50,816 bases of DNA from a virus. Numbering within the stretch: the first letter of the stretch is position 1; each line of letters begins with the position of its first letter. The stretch lies in IMG/VR virus record IMGVR_UViG_3300003823_000003, positions 1 to 50,816 of that record; one strand, written 5' to 3'. Shown here piece by piece: positions 16,809-24,456 of the stretch. Made by a program: the position numbers and the translations under genes. The notes beneath the pieces were generated by a model, which saw only the letters and a program-made list of their open reading frames with translations, made no database searches and was not told the DNA's origin.

Positions 16809-17804
16809 CTAGCTGACCTCTAGGGGCGTGTAATAGGTGCTGACGAGCGCGTTTTTAATCAGCTGACGGCTTTGGTTGAGGATGCTCTGCTGATAATAGC
16901 TGACGACAAACTCAATGGTCTTTTTCTGAGCAAGCGTGCCAAACTCGACCTGAGTTTGCTTTTCATCGCGAATGATTGGGTCGTTCATCAGCCCAAGCAG
17001 GTCGCTGTTGGTCATGTAGCCAATTACGTAGTCGTAAAAGGCCATGATCTTGGCGTTGTTCAAGCCATAAAGAGTCAGGCGAACGTGGTCTCTTACAAGC
17101 TGATAATGGCTGTTAACGCTGTCATTATAGGCGATCGCTTGCAGGGCTGCGGTTGAGCTCGGCTCGATATGCACCGCGCACCAGGGTGGCGTGATGTTGT
17201 CCGGCACAGCGAACGAAGGGTAGATCGGGACCAGGCTGTTCAGCGTCAACCAAACGGGCAGCGAGTTCGAGACGATTAGCGAACCATCAGACAGCTGCGA
17301 CAGGCTGTCGACCAACTGCGTCGCCATCGAACCATAGATGGCGTTGCCTTGGTAATGAAAGAGGCCCGCCTGACGGTAAAGCATTCGCCGAACGGAAAAG
17401 GCGAACCTTATGCCGTCAACTTCGCCAACGTACATTGTGTTGGGGTTGGTGGCCGTTAACGCTTCAATCTCGACCTTGCTGGTGAAAACGACCGAATTAC
17501 GGCTGTAGCTGCTGTCTTCAGTTTGTTGTTGCTCGGTGGAGTAGTGCAGGGAGCCTTGGATCGAGAACTGTGAGCCTTGGTTGTTTTTCGTCGCTGCTGT
17601 GTTCGAGAGCGAGTTGACGATGGGCGTTGGTTCGCTGAACAGACTGGCGTTCACCCAAAAGATGTAGCCATCAAGCGGCAGAGCCACCCTTTTATAAAGG
17701 GTGAAGGTGACCGTTTGGTCTTGTGAGATCGTGTCAATGCCGGACGCCAGGGCGGCGGCCATCTGGCCGCCTGCGGCCGCGGCGGTTGATTCTTGGATCG
17801 TCAT
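16809..17804 (-). CDS. Neck / tail terminator candidate
   Basis: The 331-residue protein starts at an ATG overlapping the upstream stop (ATGA); a further-upstream TTG in frame is not needed. It has a long beta-rich first two-thirds (TVTFTLYKRVALPLDGYIFW, GSLHYSTEQQQTEDSSYSRN). The C-terminal third, VRLTLYGLNNAKIMAFYDYV, IIRDEKQTQVEFGTLAQKKT, IEFVVSYYQQS, recalls tail terminator or neck proteins that pair a Q-x-x-L-Y-G strand with a C-terminal Q/Y-rich strand. It sits between the head-tail joining genes and the sheath, where a terminator is expected. It is larger than usual, so the N-terminal part may be an added domain. Confidence 0.55.
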   Translation of the reverse strand: MTIQESTAAAAGGQMAAALASGIDTISQDQTVTFTLYKRVALPLDGYIFWVNASLFSEPTPIVNSLSNTAATKNNQGSQFSIQGSLHYSTEQQQTEDSSYSRNSVVFTSKVEIEALTATNPNTMYVGEVDGIRFAFSVRRMLYRQAGLFHYQGNAIYGSMATQLVDSLSQLSDGSLIVSNSLPVWLTLNSLVPIYPSFAVPDNITPPWCAVHIEPSSTAALQAIAYNDSVNSHYQLVRDHVRLTLYGLNNAKIMAFYDYVIGYMTNSDLLGLMNDPIIRDEKQTQVEFGTLAQKKTIEFVVSYYQQSILNQSRQLIKNALVSTYYTPLEVS

Positions 17805-18256
17805 ATCTTGTCGACCCAAGCCTTCATGGATTGCTCATAAAGGGATGTGTCGATGAAGCTAGGCCGGCGCGCCCCGCGTCCCTTTTTGAAGCGCTTGGAT
17901 CGGCCTTCCAACGCCGCCTTTGTCGGGATGGGGCTGATGCCCCGCGTTCCGCCCGCCAGGCCTGAAAGATACTCGATCTCGCGATCTTCAAGAAAGCTGT
18001 GAAAGCGCTTTTCGATCTTATCGGCGCCGCCGTTGAAGATGTCCGCTGGGTCAACCGATTGGCCCATCAGCATGGTCTCAAGCGAACCCTTGAGGCTTTC
18101 CGTCAGATCGTCAGCGATCTCTTGGCTGTGGGCCTCGTAAAAGATGCCCATGACGCTGTATTTCTCTTCGAGGATCTCTGCGACCTCGCCTGTGGTCGTG
18201 CCTTCCTTACTGTCGGCGTAAGGGATTTCCAACACGCCAAGGTGCAAGGTCGTCAA
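17801..18256 (-). CDS. Head-tail joining protein, gp10-like candidate
   Basis: The start is taken as the TTG that overlaps the upstream stop (TTGA), giving MTTLHLGVLEIPYAD and 151 residues; a TTG four codons earlier lies inside the previous gene. The protein is charged and helical (TGEVAEILEEKYSVMGIFYE, EIADDLTESLKGSLETMLMG) and ends with a basic tract (RSKRFKKGRGARR) plus SLYEQSMKAWVDKI, a pattern seen in the HK97 gp10-like neck family. The neighbours are the adaptor-like 166-residue protein and the terminator candidate. The function is inferred mainly from order. Confidence 0.6.
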   Translation of the reverse strand: MTTLHLGVLEIPYADSKEGTTTGEVAEILEEKYSVMGIFYEAHSQEIADDLTESLKGSLETMLMGQSVDPADIFNGGADKIEKRFHSFLEDREIEYLSGLAGGTRGISPIPTKAALEGRSKRFKKGRGARRPSFIDTSLYEQSMKAWVDKI

Positions 18257-18753
18257 GTGAGGCCCCAAAGAGTGCCGATGCTAGAAGCGATGCCGAGGTA
18301 GGTCTGACCCCAAGGAGTTTTAAGGTTCTGAAGCTGCGCCAGCGTCAGGCCCTTCATCTGGTCCACAACGTCAAGGCTTACGCTTGATCCTTCATCAGAG
18401 GATGAAGCAACAACGCCGCCAGTGAACTTGCCAATGCCAAACTGAATGCGCAGAGCTTGGAAATATCCAACCTGCGCCGGCAGGCCATCAGCAACCGGAT
18501 TTGGGACCAAAGGAGCGCCATAGATGTCCTGCGCAAAATTGATGACGCGGTCGGCAGCAAGGTTGTAAACCGCCAGGGTGTACATCAAAGGGGCGTTTGG
18601 ATAGGGGGCAGTCTGCAGCTGCAAATTGACCGTCGCGATAGCGACGTTGTAGGCGTCAGATAGAAAGGTGGAGTTGGTCGGCAGGTTGGCGGTTGGGATT
18701 GAGGTCGCGGTGTAAAACCACGTTGTGAAATCGGCTAGCGTTGGGCCACCCAT
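18253..18753 (-). CDS. Head-tail adaptor / connector protein
   Basis: The 166-residue protein has a helical pattern typical of gp6-like adaptors. It opens with a FTTWFYTATSIPTANLPT segment, then FLSDAYNVAIATVNLQLQ, a YTLAVYNLAADRVINFAQ helix, and an end MKGLTLAQLQNLKTPWGQTY. It follows the capsid genes and a 190-residue accessory protein, and overlaps the next neck gene by four bases. It should bind the portal and extend the connector. Its start region overlaps a possible small membrane protein in another frame. Confidence 0.7.
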   Translation of the reverse strand: MGGPTLADFTTWFYTATSIPTANLPTNSTFLSDAYNVAIATVNLQLQTAPYPNAPLMYTLAVYNLAADRVINFAQDIYGAPLVPNPVADGLPAQVGYFQALRIQFGIGKFTGGVVASSSDEGSSVSLDVVDQMKGLTLAQLQNLKTPWGQTYLGIASSIGTLWGLT

Positions 18754-18868
18754 CGTCCATCGCCTCGCGCACTACCATTACAACCAAGCAAATAAAAACC
18801 CAAAGAAAAAGCGAGATGAGGCCGCCAATCAGAAGCCCCTCACTGAAGCCTCTATCTCGCTTTTCCAT
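18656..18868 (-). CDS. Possible small single-span membrane protein
   Basis: A 70-residue frame starts five bases after the stop of the upstream gene, behind an AGGGG tract. Its first 35 residues lie outside any other gene. They encode MEKRDRGFSEGLLIGGLISL followed by a hydrophobic stretch (FLWVFICLVVMVV), a clear transmembrane segment with a positively charged N-terminus. The second half overlaps the adaptor gene by about 100 bases and is probably not constrained. Filling an otherwise empty 120-base gap, it may be a real accessory membrane protein (a holin-like role is possible but there is no lysis partner nearby). Confidence 0.5.
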   Translation of the reverse strand: MEKRDRGFSEGLLIGGLISLFLWVFICLVVMVVREAMDDGWPNASRFHNVVLHRDLNPNRQPADQLHLSI

Positions 18869-18873
18869 CGCCC

Positions 18874-19446
18874 CTAGGCCGCCTTACGCGGCCTGCCCCT
18901 CACGCGTTGAGCTGGCTGGTTGGCCGGCGGCGGCCCGTTAATGCCGTCCGTGCGAACATGATAGCCCTCGGCAATGGCCTTTTCGTCAGCCTCCGAGACC
19001 TCTTCCTGCTCATACTCAACTGTGAATGACTTCGGTTGCTCTTGCGCAACGTTTTCGACCATGTTGTTGAGCGCGATCGCCGCCTTTTCACGCCGTTCAC
19101 GGCCCTCTTGGACCTTGATGCCGGAGTTGTAGTTGTGCACGCGCAAAATCTGGTCCGCGGTCACAGGCTTGTCGATCGAGTATAAGAAGGTGACGAGCGT
19201 TTTTTGACGGCCGATGTCTTGCACCGGAAGCGCGCCATAGGGCTCAATCTGTTGAATGATCTCGGAAATCGAGCCGGGGTCAAGGTTCAACCCACCGACA
19301 GGCCGCTGTTGTCCCCGAGGAATGTCGGTGAAGTTGTAGGCAGCGCGGAGCGCGCGAGTGTCACCTTGGCCATCAGGATTGAAGGTCAAGCGGTAACAGA
19401 CGCGCTGCTCCTGCCTAGTCACATTAGCTACGAATAGCTTACCCAT
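18874..19446 (-). CDS. Post-capsid accessory protein with AT-hook-like tail
   Basis: This 190-residue protein immediately follows the major capsid gene. The first part (KLFVANVTRQEQRVCYRLTF, RALRAAYNFTDIPRGQQ) is beta-rich. The middle (QIEPYGALPVQDIGRQKTLV) is a mixed domain, then come a charged helix (EGRERREKAAIALNNMVENV) and an acidic stretch. The last ten residues RVRGRPRKAA contain an RGRP core like an AT-hook, so DNA contact inside the head or at packaging is conceivable. I do not recognise the family. It is probably a head or neck protein. Confidence 0.65.
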   Translation of the reverse strand: MGKLFVANVTRQEQRVCYRLTFNPDGQGDTRALRAAYNFTDIPRGQQRPVGGLNLDPGSISEIIQQIEPYGALPVQDIGRQKTLVTFLYSIDKPVTADQILRVHNYNSGIKVQEGRERREKAAIALNNMVENVAQEQPKSFTVEYEQEEVSEADEKAIAEGYHVRTDGINGPPPANQPAQRVRGRPRKAA

Positions 19447-19481
19447 TGTTGAAGATCCTTGCTGCTAAGGACAGTTGAAAA

Positions 19482-20504
19482 TCAGGGATACGGAATGCTG
19501 ATCAACGTGATCGCGGTCGGGCGCACCGGCCAGCCCGAGGTCACGCGCCACTCGGTCAGGAAGTCAGTGGCGCCACCAGCCATCGGGCTCATGATCTCGC
19601 GCGGGGCTGCCATGTCAGCGTACTGCGTGAAGTTGACCGGCGAGCCTGGGGTAAGGTCGGCAAACACGTTGGTGTTGGTCGGGCCGCGGCCCTCTGGCTT
19701 TGCCAGCTCCGGCATGATCAAGATGACCATGTCAGTGCCGCCTGAGCCCGCGCCGATGAGGGTGTCGTCATAGGCCCAGGTGAGCTTGTCCTTGTTCTTC
19801 ATAAGGACTTGCTCAAGGGTCTGCGCCGTGGACGCAGTACCAGCGCCCTCACGTTGGAACTGCGTGAGCTGAACGACGTTGTACTCAAACAGGCCGAGCG
19901 TGCGCTGCGGGCCGAGGATCGTGAACTCCCGCCCAATACCCATTTGAAGGGTGCGGGTCTTGAGCTGCTGGATTTGCTGCATCAAGAAGAACGCCATGGC
20001 GCCGTTGTCGTAGCTGGTTGCCGTAGTGTTGCCGTTGGGGTCCGGAGGAAGGATGACTGCCGTTGCACCTTGGGCGTTGATGAGGCCTTCGCCGTTTTGA
20101 GGGTTCATGCCCTTCAGCGCAGCGTCACGAGCCAGCTGGTTGTGGCCCTGACGCAAGCCAAGGCGATAGGCCTCAACCGCCGAAAAGCCCCAACGATTGG
20201 CCGCCGCGACGTCGTGGTGGTCGAACGCCGCCCGCGCCTTAAAGAGATAGGTCGGCGTGTTCAGCATTTGGGTGCTGATGTCGACGGTCGGCAGCTCATT
20301 GGGGCTGGCCGCGCCGGCAAGCATCCGCGTGCGGAGGTTGATCTGCTTCATGTAAACGAAGAGATCATCCTCAGCGATCTTGACGCGGAGCGCCTTGCCC
20401 GCAAGCGTGTCAGTGAAGCCCGAGGCTTGCGAGTACTGAACAAGAAATTCAGGCTCGATAAAGGCCGGGTTGGTGATGACGTAGGCCGAGAGCTGAAGTG
20501 CCAT
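19482..20504 (-). CDS. Major capsid protein (DUF2184-like, HK97 fold)
   Basis: The chosen start, ATG giving MALQLSAYVITNPAFIEPEF, sits behind a strong AGGAGACT site. An in-frame start 36 codons earlier would run back into the cement gene. The 340-residue protein has the expected size, the order protease-scaffold-cement-capsid, and segments typical of this capsid class: IAEDDLFVYMKQINLRTRML, ISTQMLNTPTYLFKARAAFD, WGFSAVEAYRLGLRQGHNQL, MGIGREFTILGPQRTLG, and a final FLTEWRVTSGWPVRPTAITL strand. It should form the icosahedral shell after scaffold-directed assembly and proteolytic maturation. Confidence 0.85.
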   Translation of the reverse strand: MALQLSAYVITNPAFIEPEFLVQYSQASGFTDTLAGKALRVKIAEDDLFVYMKQINLRTRMLAGAASPNELPTVDISTQMLNTPTYLFKARAAFDHHDVAAANRWGFSAVEAYRLGLRQGHNQLARDAALKGMNPQNGEGLINAQGATAVILPPDPNGNTTATSYDNGAMAFFLMQQIQQLKTRTLQMGIGREFTILGPQRTLGLFEYNVVQLTQFQREGAGTASTAQTLEQVLMKNKDKLTWAYDDTLIGAGSGGTDMVILIMPELAKPEGRGPTNTNVFADLTPGSPVNFTQYADMAAPREIMSPMAGGATDFLTEWRVTSGWPVRPTAITLISIPYP

Positions 20505-20565
20505 TTTTATGAGTCTCCTAAGAGGACAAGGTTGAGTTGCCCTCTCGGGCGGGGTTGATGGGGCG

Positions 20566-21684
20566 TTAGATCTGAACCAGAGCGGCTGAACCCGCAAAGT
20601 TCCAGGTGGCAAAACCAGTCGAGGACGAATAGTTGACCGTCTTGCTGTTGCCGATGGCGAAGCGAAGAATGCTTACGTTTGGCAGCGCCGTACCGGTGGT
20701 GAAGGTGCCGGTAGACGACGTGATGGTCAGCGAAAGGCCCGTCGTGGTCTGGTAAGCGAGCGTGGTGCCGGTGGTGCCCGCGACAGCAGTGAAGGTGCCG
20801 TTGATGGCCGCCGTGCCGCCCGTACCGGTGACGGTCACCGAGGCGATGGTGAACGAGTCACCGACGCTGATGCCCGGCGCGGAGGCGAGGGTCAGGACGA
20901 CGAGGCCCGAGTTGAGCGTACCACCCGTGATCGTCATCGTCAGGCCGGTCGAGACGTAGAAGCTGACCGTGGCGCCCGAGGTCGTCGCCACCGCCGTTTT
21001 GGTGCCGTTGATCTGAGCGAAAGAGCCCGTGCCCGTGGCGCCAGAGATGGTGAAGGTGTTGCCGGGGACAAGGTGGCTGGCGGCCGACAGCGTCAGGACG
21101 ACGAGGCCGGTCGTGGAATTGTAGGTGCCGGACGAGATGGTCAGCGCGCCGTCATAGGTGCCGGAGCTGACGTTAATTGAGCCGGTGCTGGGGATGAGCT
21201 GCTGATTGACGAGGTCCCAGCCGACAGGCGAAGAGATCGCCGTGCCTTCAAGCGAGGCAAGGAGCGGGTCGCACTGCAGCCAGATCCGCGCGCCAGAGCC
21301 GAGGCGGTAGCTCATCACCTGACCATAGGAGCCGATGGTCGGTACAGGGCTCTGCGGGCTGGTGATCATGCCATAGGCTTGGTCAAACACCGAAAAGCCA
21401 GCGATGGGGTAAGAACCACCGGTAACGGTCGTCGCACGACCCATGATGGGGCCAAGCGAATCGTTGGGGTTCGACGCCAGACCAGGGATGGCCTCATAGA
21501 GCGCCACGCCGCCCCACATTGGCAAGGTCTCGTTGATCGAGAGAATGCCAGACCGAAGCGCGAAACGGGTTGCCGGGTCCGACTCAGCCGTCCCCTGCGT
21601 GCCGCCGTAAGAGGTTGCGCCGTCAAAGAGCCCTTGGCCGACGGTCGTGATGTAGGGGTTGGAATATGCCGGGTTGGTAGCCAC
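20566..21684 (-). CDS. Capsid cement / decoration protein with Ig-like repeats
   Basis: The GTG start behind GGAG gives MATNPAYSNPYITTVGQGLF and 372 residues. The first half carries the elements of capsid cement proteins encoded before the capsid gene (SGILSINETLPMWGGVALYE, YRLGSGARIWLQCDPLLASL, ISSPVGWDLVNQQL). Residues from about 170 to 345 contain at least two related Thr/Gly-rich beta repeats of the form GLVVLTLxxAxxxxxGxxFTI...INGTxTAVAxTxGxT, which look like Ig-like surface modules inserted before the closing segment (ILRFAIGNSKTVNY). It probably stabilises the head and displays the Ig-like repeats outward. Confidence 0.75.
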   Translation of the reverse strand: MATNPAYSNPYITTVGQGLFDGATSYGGTQGTAESDPATRFALRSGILSINETLPMWGGVALYEAIPGLASNPNDSLGPIMGRATTVTGGSYPIAGFSVFDQAYGMITSPQSPVPTIGSYGQVMSYRLGSGARIWLQCDPLLASLEGTAISSPVGWDLVNQQLIPSTGSINVSSGTYDGALTISSGTYNSTTGLVVLTLSAASHLVPGNTFTISGATGTGSFAQINGTKTAVATTSGATVSFYVSTGLTMTITGGTLNSGLVVLTLASAPGISVGDSFTIASVTVTGTGGTAAINGTFTAVAGTTGTTLAYQTTTGLSLTITSSTGTFTTGTALPNVSILRFAIGNSKTVNYSSSTGFATWNFAGSAALVQI

Positions 21685-21776
21685 TGTTGATCTCCAGAGT
21701 AAAGGTGAGGGCGGGTTTCAGCGCCTAGAGGGTTAAGGTTGCAAGACGGAAACCCGCTCTTGCCTTTTGTGCGCAG

Positions 21777-22628
21777 TTAGACGCCGAGGAACTCGGTCAC
21801 AAACTGACGTTGCGGGCCGGCGAAGCCGTCCATCCAAGCGGAAGGCGTGCCGTCAAAGGTGTTGATGACGTGGCCGTGCTCGTTGCGCGTACGCATGCGC
21901 AACTGACCAGGCGGTAGAACCGCCGGGCTGTTGGCCGCAGTGAGGGCGTCCGCATAGATCTGCTTTTCGATGACTGAGAAAGCGACCTCGTCATGGATGG
22001 CCATCAGATTGGCGTCTTTGGCGCCGGGGCTGTGAGCCTTGAGCTTGTTGGCCACGCGCCGACGATAGGCCGGGACGGTTTCGTTGCGCATCGGGATTGG
22101 CGCAGAATCACCAAACGCCTGGAAGATGCTGTCGGCCTTGGCTTGCGCGTCGGCCATCTCTTCGGCGTCGGCTTCCTTCATGGACTTGGGCAGCTCCTTT
22201 TCGAGGGCGTCAATCTTGGCCTTCAGCTCCTTACGCTCTTCCTTTTCAGCGTCGCGACGAGCCTTGTCAGCCTTGCGCTCTTCCTCTTCAGCGTCGCGCT
22301 TGGCCTTGTCCATCATCTCTTCTTCGTCCTCGTCTTTCCGCTTCTTGTCGGCGGCGACGCGCTTGGGCTTGCCTTCTTCAAGGCTGTCAGGACCTTGGTC
22401 CTCTTCCTTGCCTTCGTCCTTTTTGGCGCGCTCTTCCTCTTCTGTCTCAGCGTCGCGCTTGGCCTTGTCGGCCTTTTTCTTTTCTTCCTCTTCAGCGTCG
22501 CGCTTTGACTTTTCGGCAGCCTCAAGCGCGTCGAGACGCGCGTTGAACTTGCCGAGGGCGTCGAGGATGGTGTTCTTCAGCTCAGCGTCGGCCTTGGCGG
22601 CGTCTTCGCGTTCGTCTTTCTCGGCCAT
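21777..22628 (-). CDS. Capsid scaffolding protein
   Basis: The 283-residue product is extraordinarily charged. From about residue 38 to 150 it is made of repeated KRDAEEEE / KAKRDAE / KKADKA blocks predicted to form long coiled coils. The part after about residue 150 is a globular tail (PIPMRNETVPAYRRRVANKL, VIEKQIYADALTAANSPAVL, GQLRMRTRNEHGHVI). It lies between the prohead protease and the cement and capsid genes, the normal scaffold place. The scaffold should nucleate procapsid assembly and be removed by the protease. The repeats also create long antisense frames that are not genes. Confidence 0.8.
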   Translation of the reverse strand: MAEKDEREDAAKADAELKNTILDALGKFNARLDALEAAEKSKRDAEEEEKKKADKAKRDAETEEEERAKKDEGKEEDQGPDSLEEGKPKRVAADKKRKDEDEEEMMDKAKRDAEEEERKADKARRDAEKEERKELKAKIDALEKELPKSMKEADAEEMADAQAKADSIFQAFGDSAPIPMRNETVPAYRRRVANKLKAHSPGAKDANLMAIHDEVAFSVIEKQIYADALTAANSPAVLPPGQLRMRTRNEHGHVINTFDGTPSAWMDGFAGPQRQFVTEFLGV

Positions 22629-22634
22629 GACTGA

Positions 22635-23726
22635 TTAGGCTCCTATAAGGGTTTTGCGGATTGCAAGGGTTGTTAGGCGGGTGTTGGTGGCATCAAGCCG
22701 GGCGGCAAGATCTTGAAGAAAAGGTTTTTGGCTGTCGGCTCGGGTTTCGTCGTCCACGCCCGAACGATCCACGCCCACCGGGTCACCGAGCTTGTCCCAA
22801 ACGCCCGCACCCTTATTGGGGAGGATGGCGATGTGGTCCAGCAGCGCCGGCACGCCCTCAATGAGCAGGGTCTTGCCGTCCTCCAGCGTCATCTTGGTGT
22901 TGGCGGCAGGGTCACGAAAGACGACGGTAGGCGAGGTTGAGGCCTCTTCCTCAAACAAGACCTTGTTCATCGCGGCGTCATAGACCTTGGCAATGCCCCA
23001 CACGTCCTGGCCCTTGATGTAGGCCAGCATGATCGAGCCTACTACGCGGTTGCCGAACTCCTCTGAGCTCATGGTCGCGCCGGGCGGGTGCTCCCAAATG
23101 ACGCTGAGGCCATTGCACCGCTGACAAAACTCCTCGGTGAGGTAGTTCTCAGGCTTACGGAAAACGAACTCTTGGAGCGCCTGCCGGTAGGCGACGCCTG
23201 TTGAGGTGATGCGAATGTTCCACAGGTGAACGTTTTCATAGACTTGCGGGCTGGTCAGCTCGCCTGCGGCCATCATGCGGGCAATGTCTAGCTCGTTGGC
23301 CGTCAAGCGCGCCAGCGCGATCCTTGCGCCGGGGTGAAGCGGCTCAGGCGGATAGGCTAGCTTTGCCCAACTCCAGCCGACGTGCTCGTCGCACTGGTGC
23401 GGGGTGAAGGGCTCCTTGACCTTGACAAGGTAGGTGGAGAAGTCGACGTCTTCAGACTGGATCGGTTGTTGTGAGACAGGGTCTGTGGGCGGGGGTTCTT
23501 CGGCCTTGACGATCGTTCGGGCCAGCAGGGTCGCTTGACCAGGCTTAACGGTCACGCCCGTCTCTTCCTCGCACTCGCGAATGGCGCACTCCTCAAGCGT
23601 CTCGCCGTCTTCCTGTTGACCCCCGCATGGCGCCCATTGCAAAGCGTGATCAGAGCCAGGGCCACGGCGCAGGAACAGCGCCTCCTTGTCAGGCGTGATG
23701 AAGAGGATGCCGGCGGCGCGGATCAT
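22635..23726 (-). CDS. NUDIX hydrolase fused to DUF2213-like prohead protease
   Basis: Residues 1 to about 140 are a NUDIX domain with a perfect GX5EX7REUXEEXGU box at residues 36-58 (G36, E42, R50-E51, E54-E55, G57). Residues from about 145 onward (LDIARMMAAGELTSPQVYEN, ITSTGVAYRQALQEF, LSVIWEHPPGATMSSEEFGN, RVVGSIMLAYIKGQDVWGIA) resemble the DUF2213 phage protease family, and the gene precedes the scaffold as a prohead protease should. The likely main role is cleavage of scaffold and capsid during maturation. The NUDIX part should hydrolyse a nucleoside diphosphate derivative. Why the two activities are joined is unclear. Confidence 0.82.
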   Translation of the reverse strand: MIRAAGILFITPDKEALFLRRGPGSDHALQWAPCGGQQEDGETLEECAIRECEEETGVTVKPGQATLLARTIVKAEEPPPTDPVSQQPIQSEDVDFSTYLVKVKEPFTPHQCDEHVGWSWAKLAYPPEPLHPGARIALARLTANELDIARMMAAGELTSPQVYENVHLWNIRITSTGVAYRQALQEFVFRKPENYLTEEFCQRCNGLSVIWEHPPGATMSSEEFGNRVVGSIMLAYIKGQDVWGIAKVYDAAMNKVLFEEEASTSPTVVFRDPAANTKMTLEDGKTLLIEGVPALLDHIAILPNKGAGVWDKLGDPVGVDRSGVDDETRADSQKPFLQDLAARLDATNTRLTTLAIRKTLIGA

Positions 23727-23728
23727 TG

Positions 23729-24268
23729 TTATTTTGGAAACTTCTTTGCTGCAACTTCTTTTAGAGCTTCAACTGCCTCTTTTGGAATGGTTGCGCCTTT
23801 TGCCTCTTTAATAGCCCGGGCGCATTGATCTCCAAACCATTTTGCAGCCTCAGGAGAAAGAGCTTCAGCATCCTTCTTCGCCCAAGCCGCATCAGCCTTG
23901 CGGTTCTCGATGGCGTCCATGCGCTCGTTGAGCGCGTCACACATCTTGGCAATGTCGGCCATGGTGCAGTCTTTGGCGGAATCTTTCTTTGAACGCCGGC
24001 TTGACAGACGTTGGTGGCGCTCAAAGCCGCGCATTACAGCGTCATATTCTTTAGGGGACACGCCTGCGCGCTCTAACTCACGCACGACTTCCTTTTCAGA
24101 ATAGCCCTCTTCGCCCATGTCGAAGCCGTCGGATTCGCTCCAACCAGCATCCGCCCGATCTTTCCCCACGAACTCCCTCCCGACTTTCTGGCTGACGCCG
24201 CCATAGCCGCCAGGCGTGTGGGCCGCGGCTTCCATCAATCTGTGCTGAGCCGGCGAAGTTGTCGGCAT
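23729..24268 (-). CDS. Phage protein with N-terminal AAH/VGREF motif, function unknown
   Basis: The 179-residue protein begins PTTSPAQHRLMEAAAHTPGG, then GVSQKVGREFVGKDRA, a short motif found at the start of many phage proteins encoded near the capsid genes. The middle is acidic (ESDGFDMGEEGYSEKEVVRE) and the C-terminal part is a helical, Ala/Lys-rich tail. The codon use at the C-terminal end is somewhat AT-richer than that of its neighbours. The function is not known; a head-assembly or internal head role is inferred from the neighbourhood. Confidence 0.65.
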   Translation of the reverse strand: MPTTSPAQHRLMEAAAHTPGGYGGVSQKVGREFVGKDRADAGWSESDGFDMGEEGYSEKEVVRELERAGVSPKEYDAVMRGFERHQRLSSRRSKKDSAKDCTMADIAKMCDALNERMDAIENRKADAAWAKKDAEALSPEAAKWFGDQCARAIKEAKGATIPKEAVEALKEVAAKKFPK

Positions 24269-24456
24269 TAAGCCTTAGCCTTCTTGGCGCGCTTGGAGGG
24301 CGGGGTGAGCGTGGTCACCTTGGCGTCGGTTTCGGCCTTACGCGGCGGGACGGGCGGGCGAACGGCCTCTGGTGCAGGTTGAGGCGCGACCTTGATCTCG
24401 ACCGGCTTGGGCAGGCCAAGGCCAACGTAGTCGCGGATCTTATCAAAGAGCTTCAT
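24268..24456 (-). CDS. Small Pro/Lys-rich protein
   Basis: This 62-residue protein starts within a TAATG junction with the stop of the upstream gene and ends in the same way with the next gene, so it is embedded in the translated operon. It has a short amphipathic start (MKLFDKIRDYVGLGL), a proline-rich middle (APQPAPEAVRPPVPPR) and a basic tail (SKRAKKAKA). No family is recognised. It may be an internal head or DNA-contacting peptide. Confidence 0.6.
   Translation of the reverse strand: MKLFDKIRDYVGLGLPKPVEIKVAPQPAPEAVRPPVPPRKAETDAKVTTLTPPSKRAKKAKA

Noticed and set aside
19809-20558. Antisense frame of 249 codons opposite the major capsid gene
   Set aside because: Shadow of the capsid gene: no ribosome-binding site and a composition typical of reverse reading.
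22084-22638. Long antisense reading frames (up to 184 codons) across the scaffold gene
   Set aside because: They mirror the repetitive Glu/Lys codons of the scaffold, giving Ser/Leu/Arg-rich low-complexity products with no start signals.
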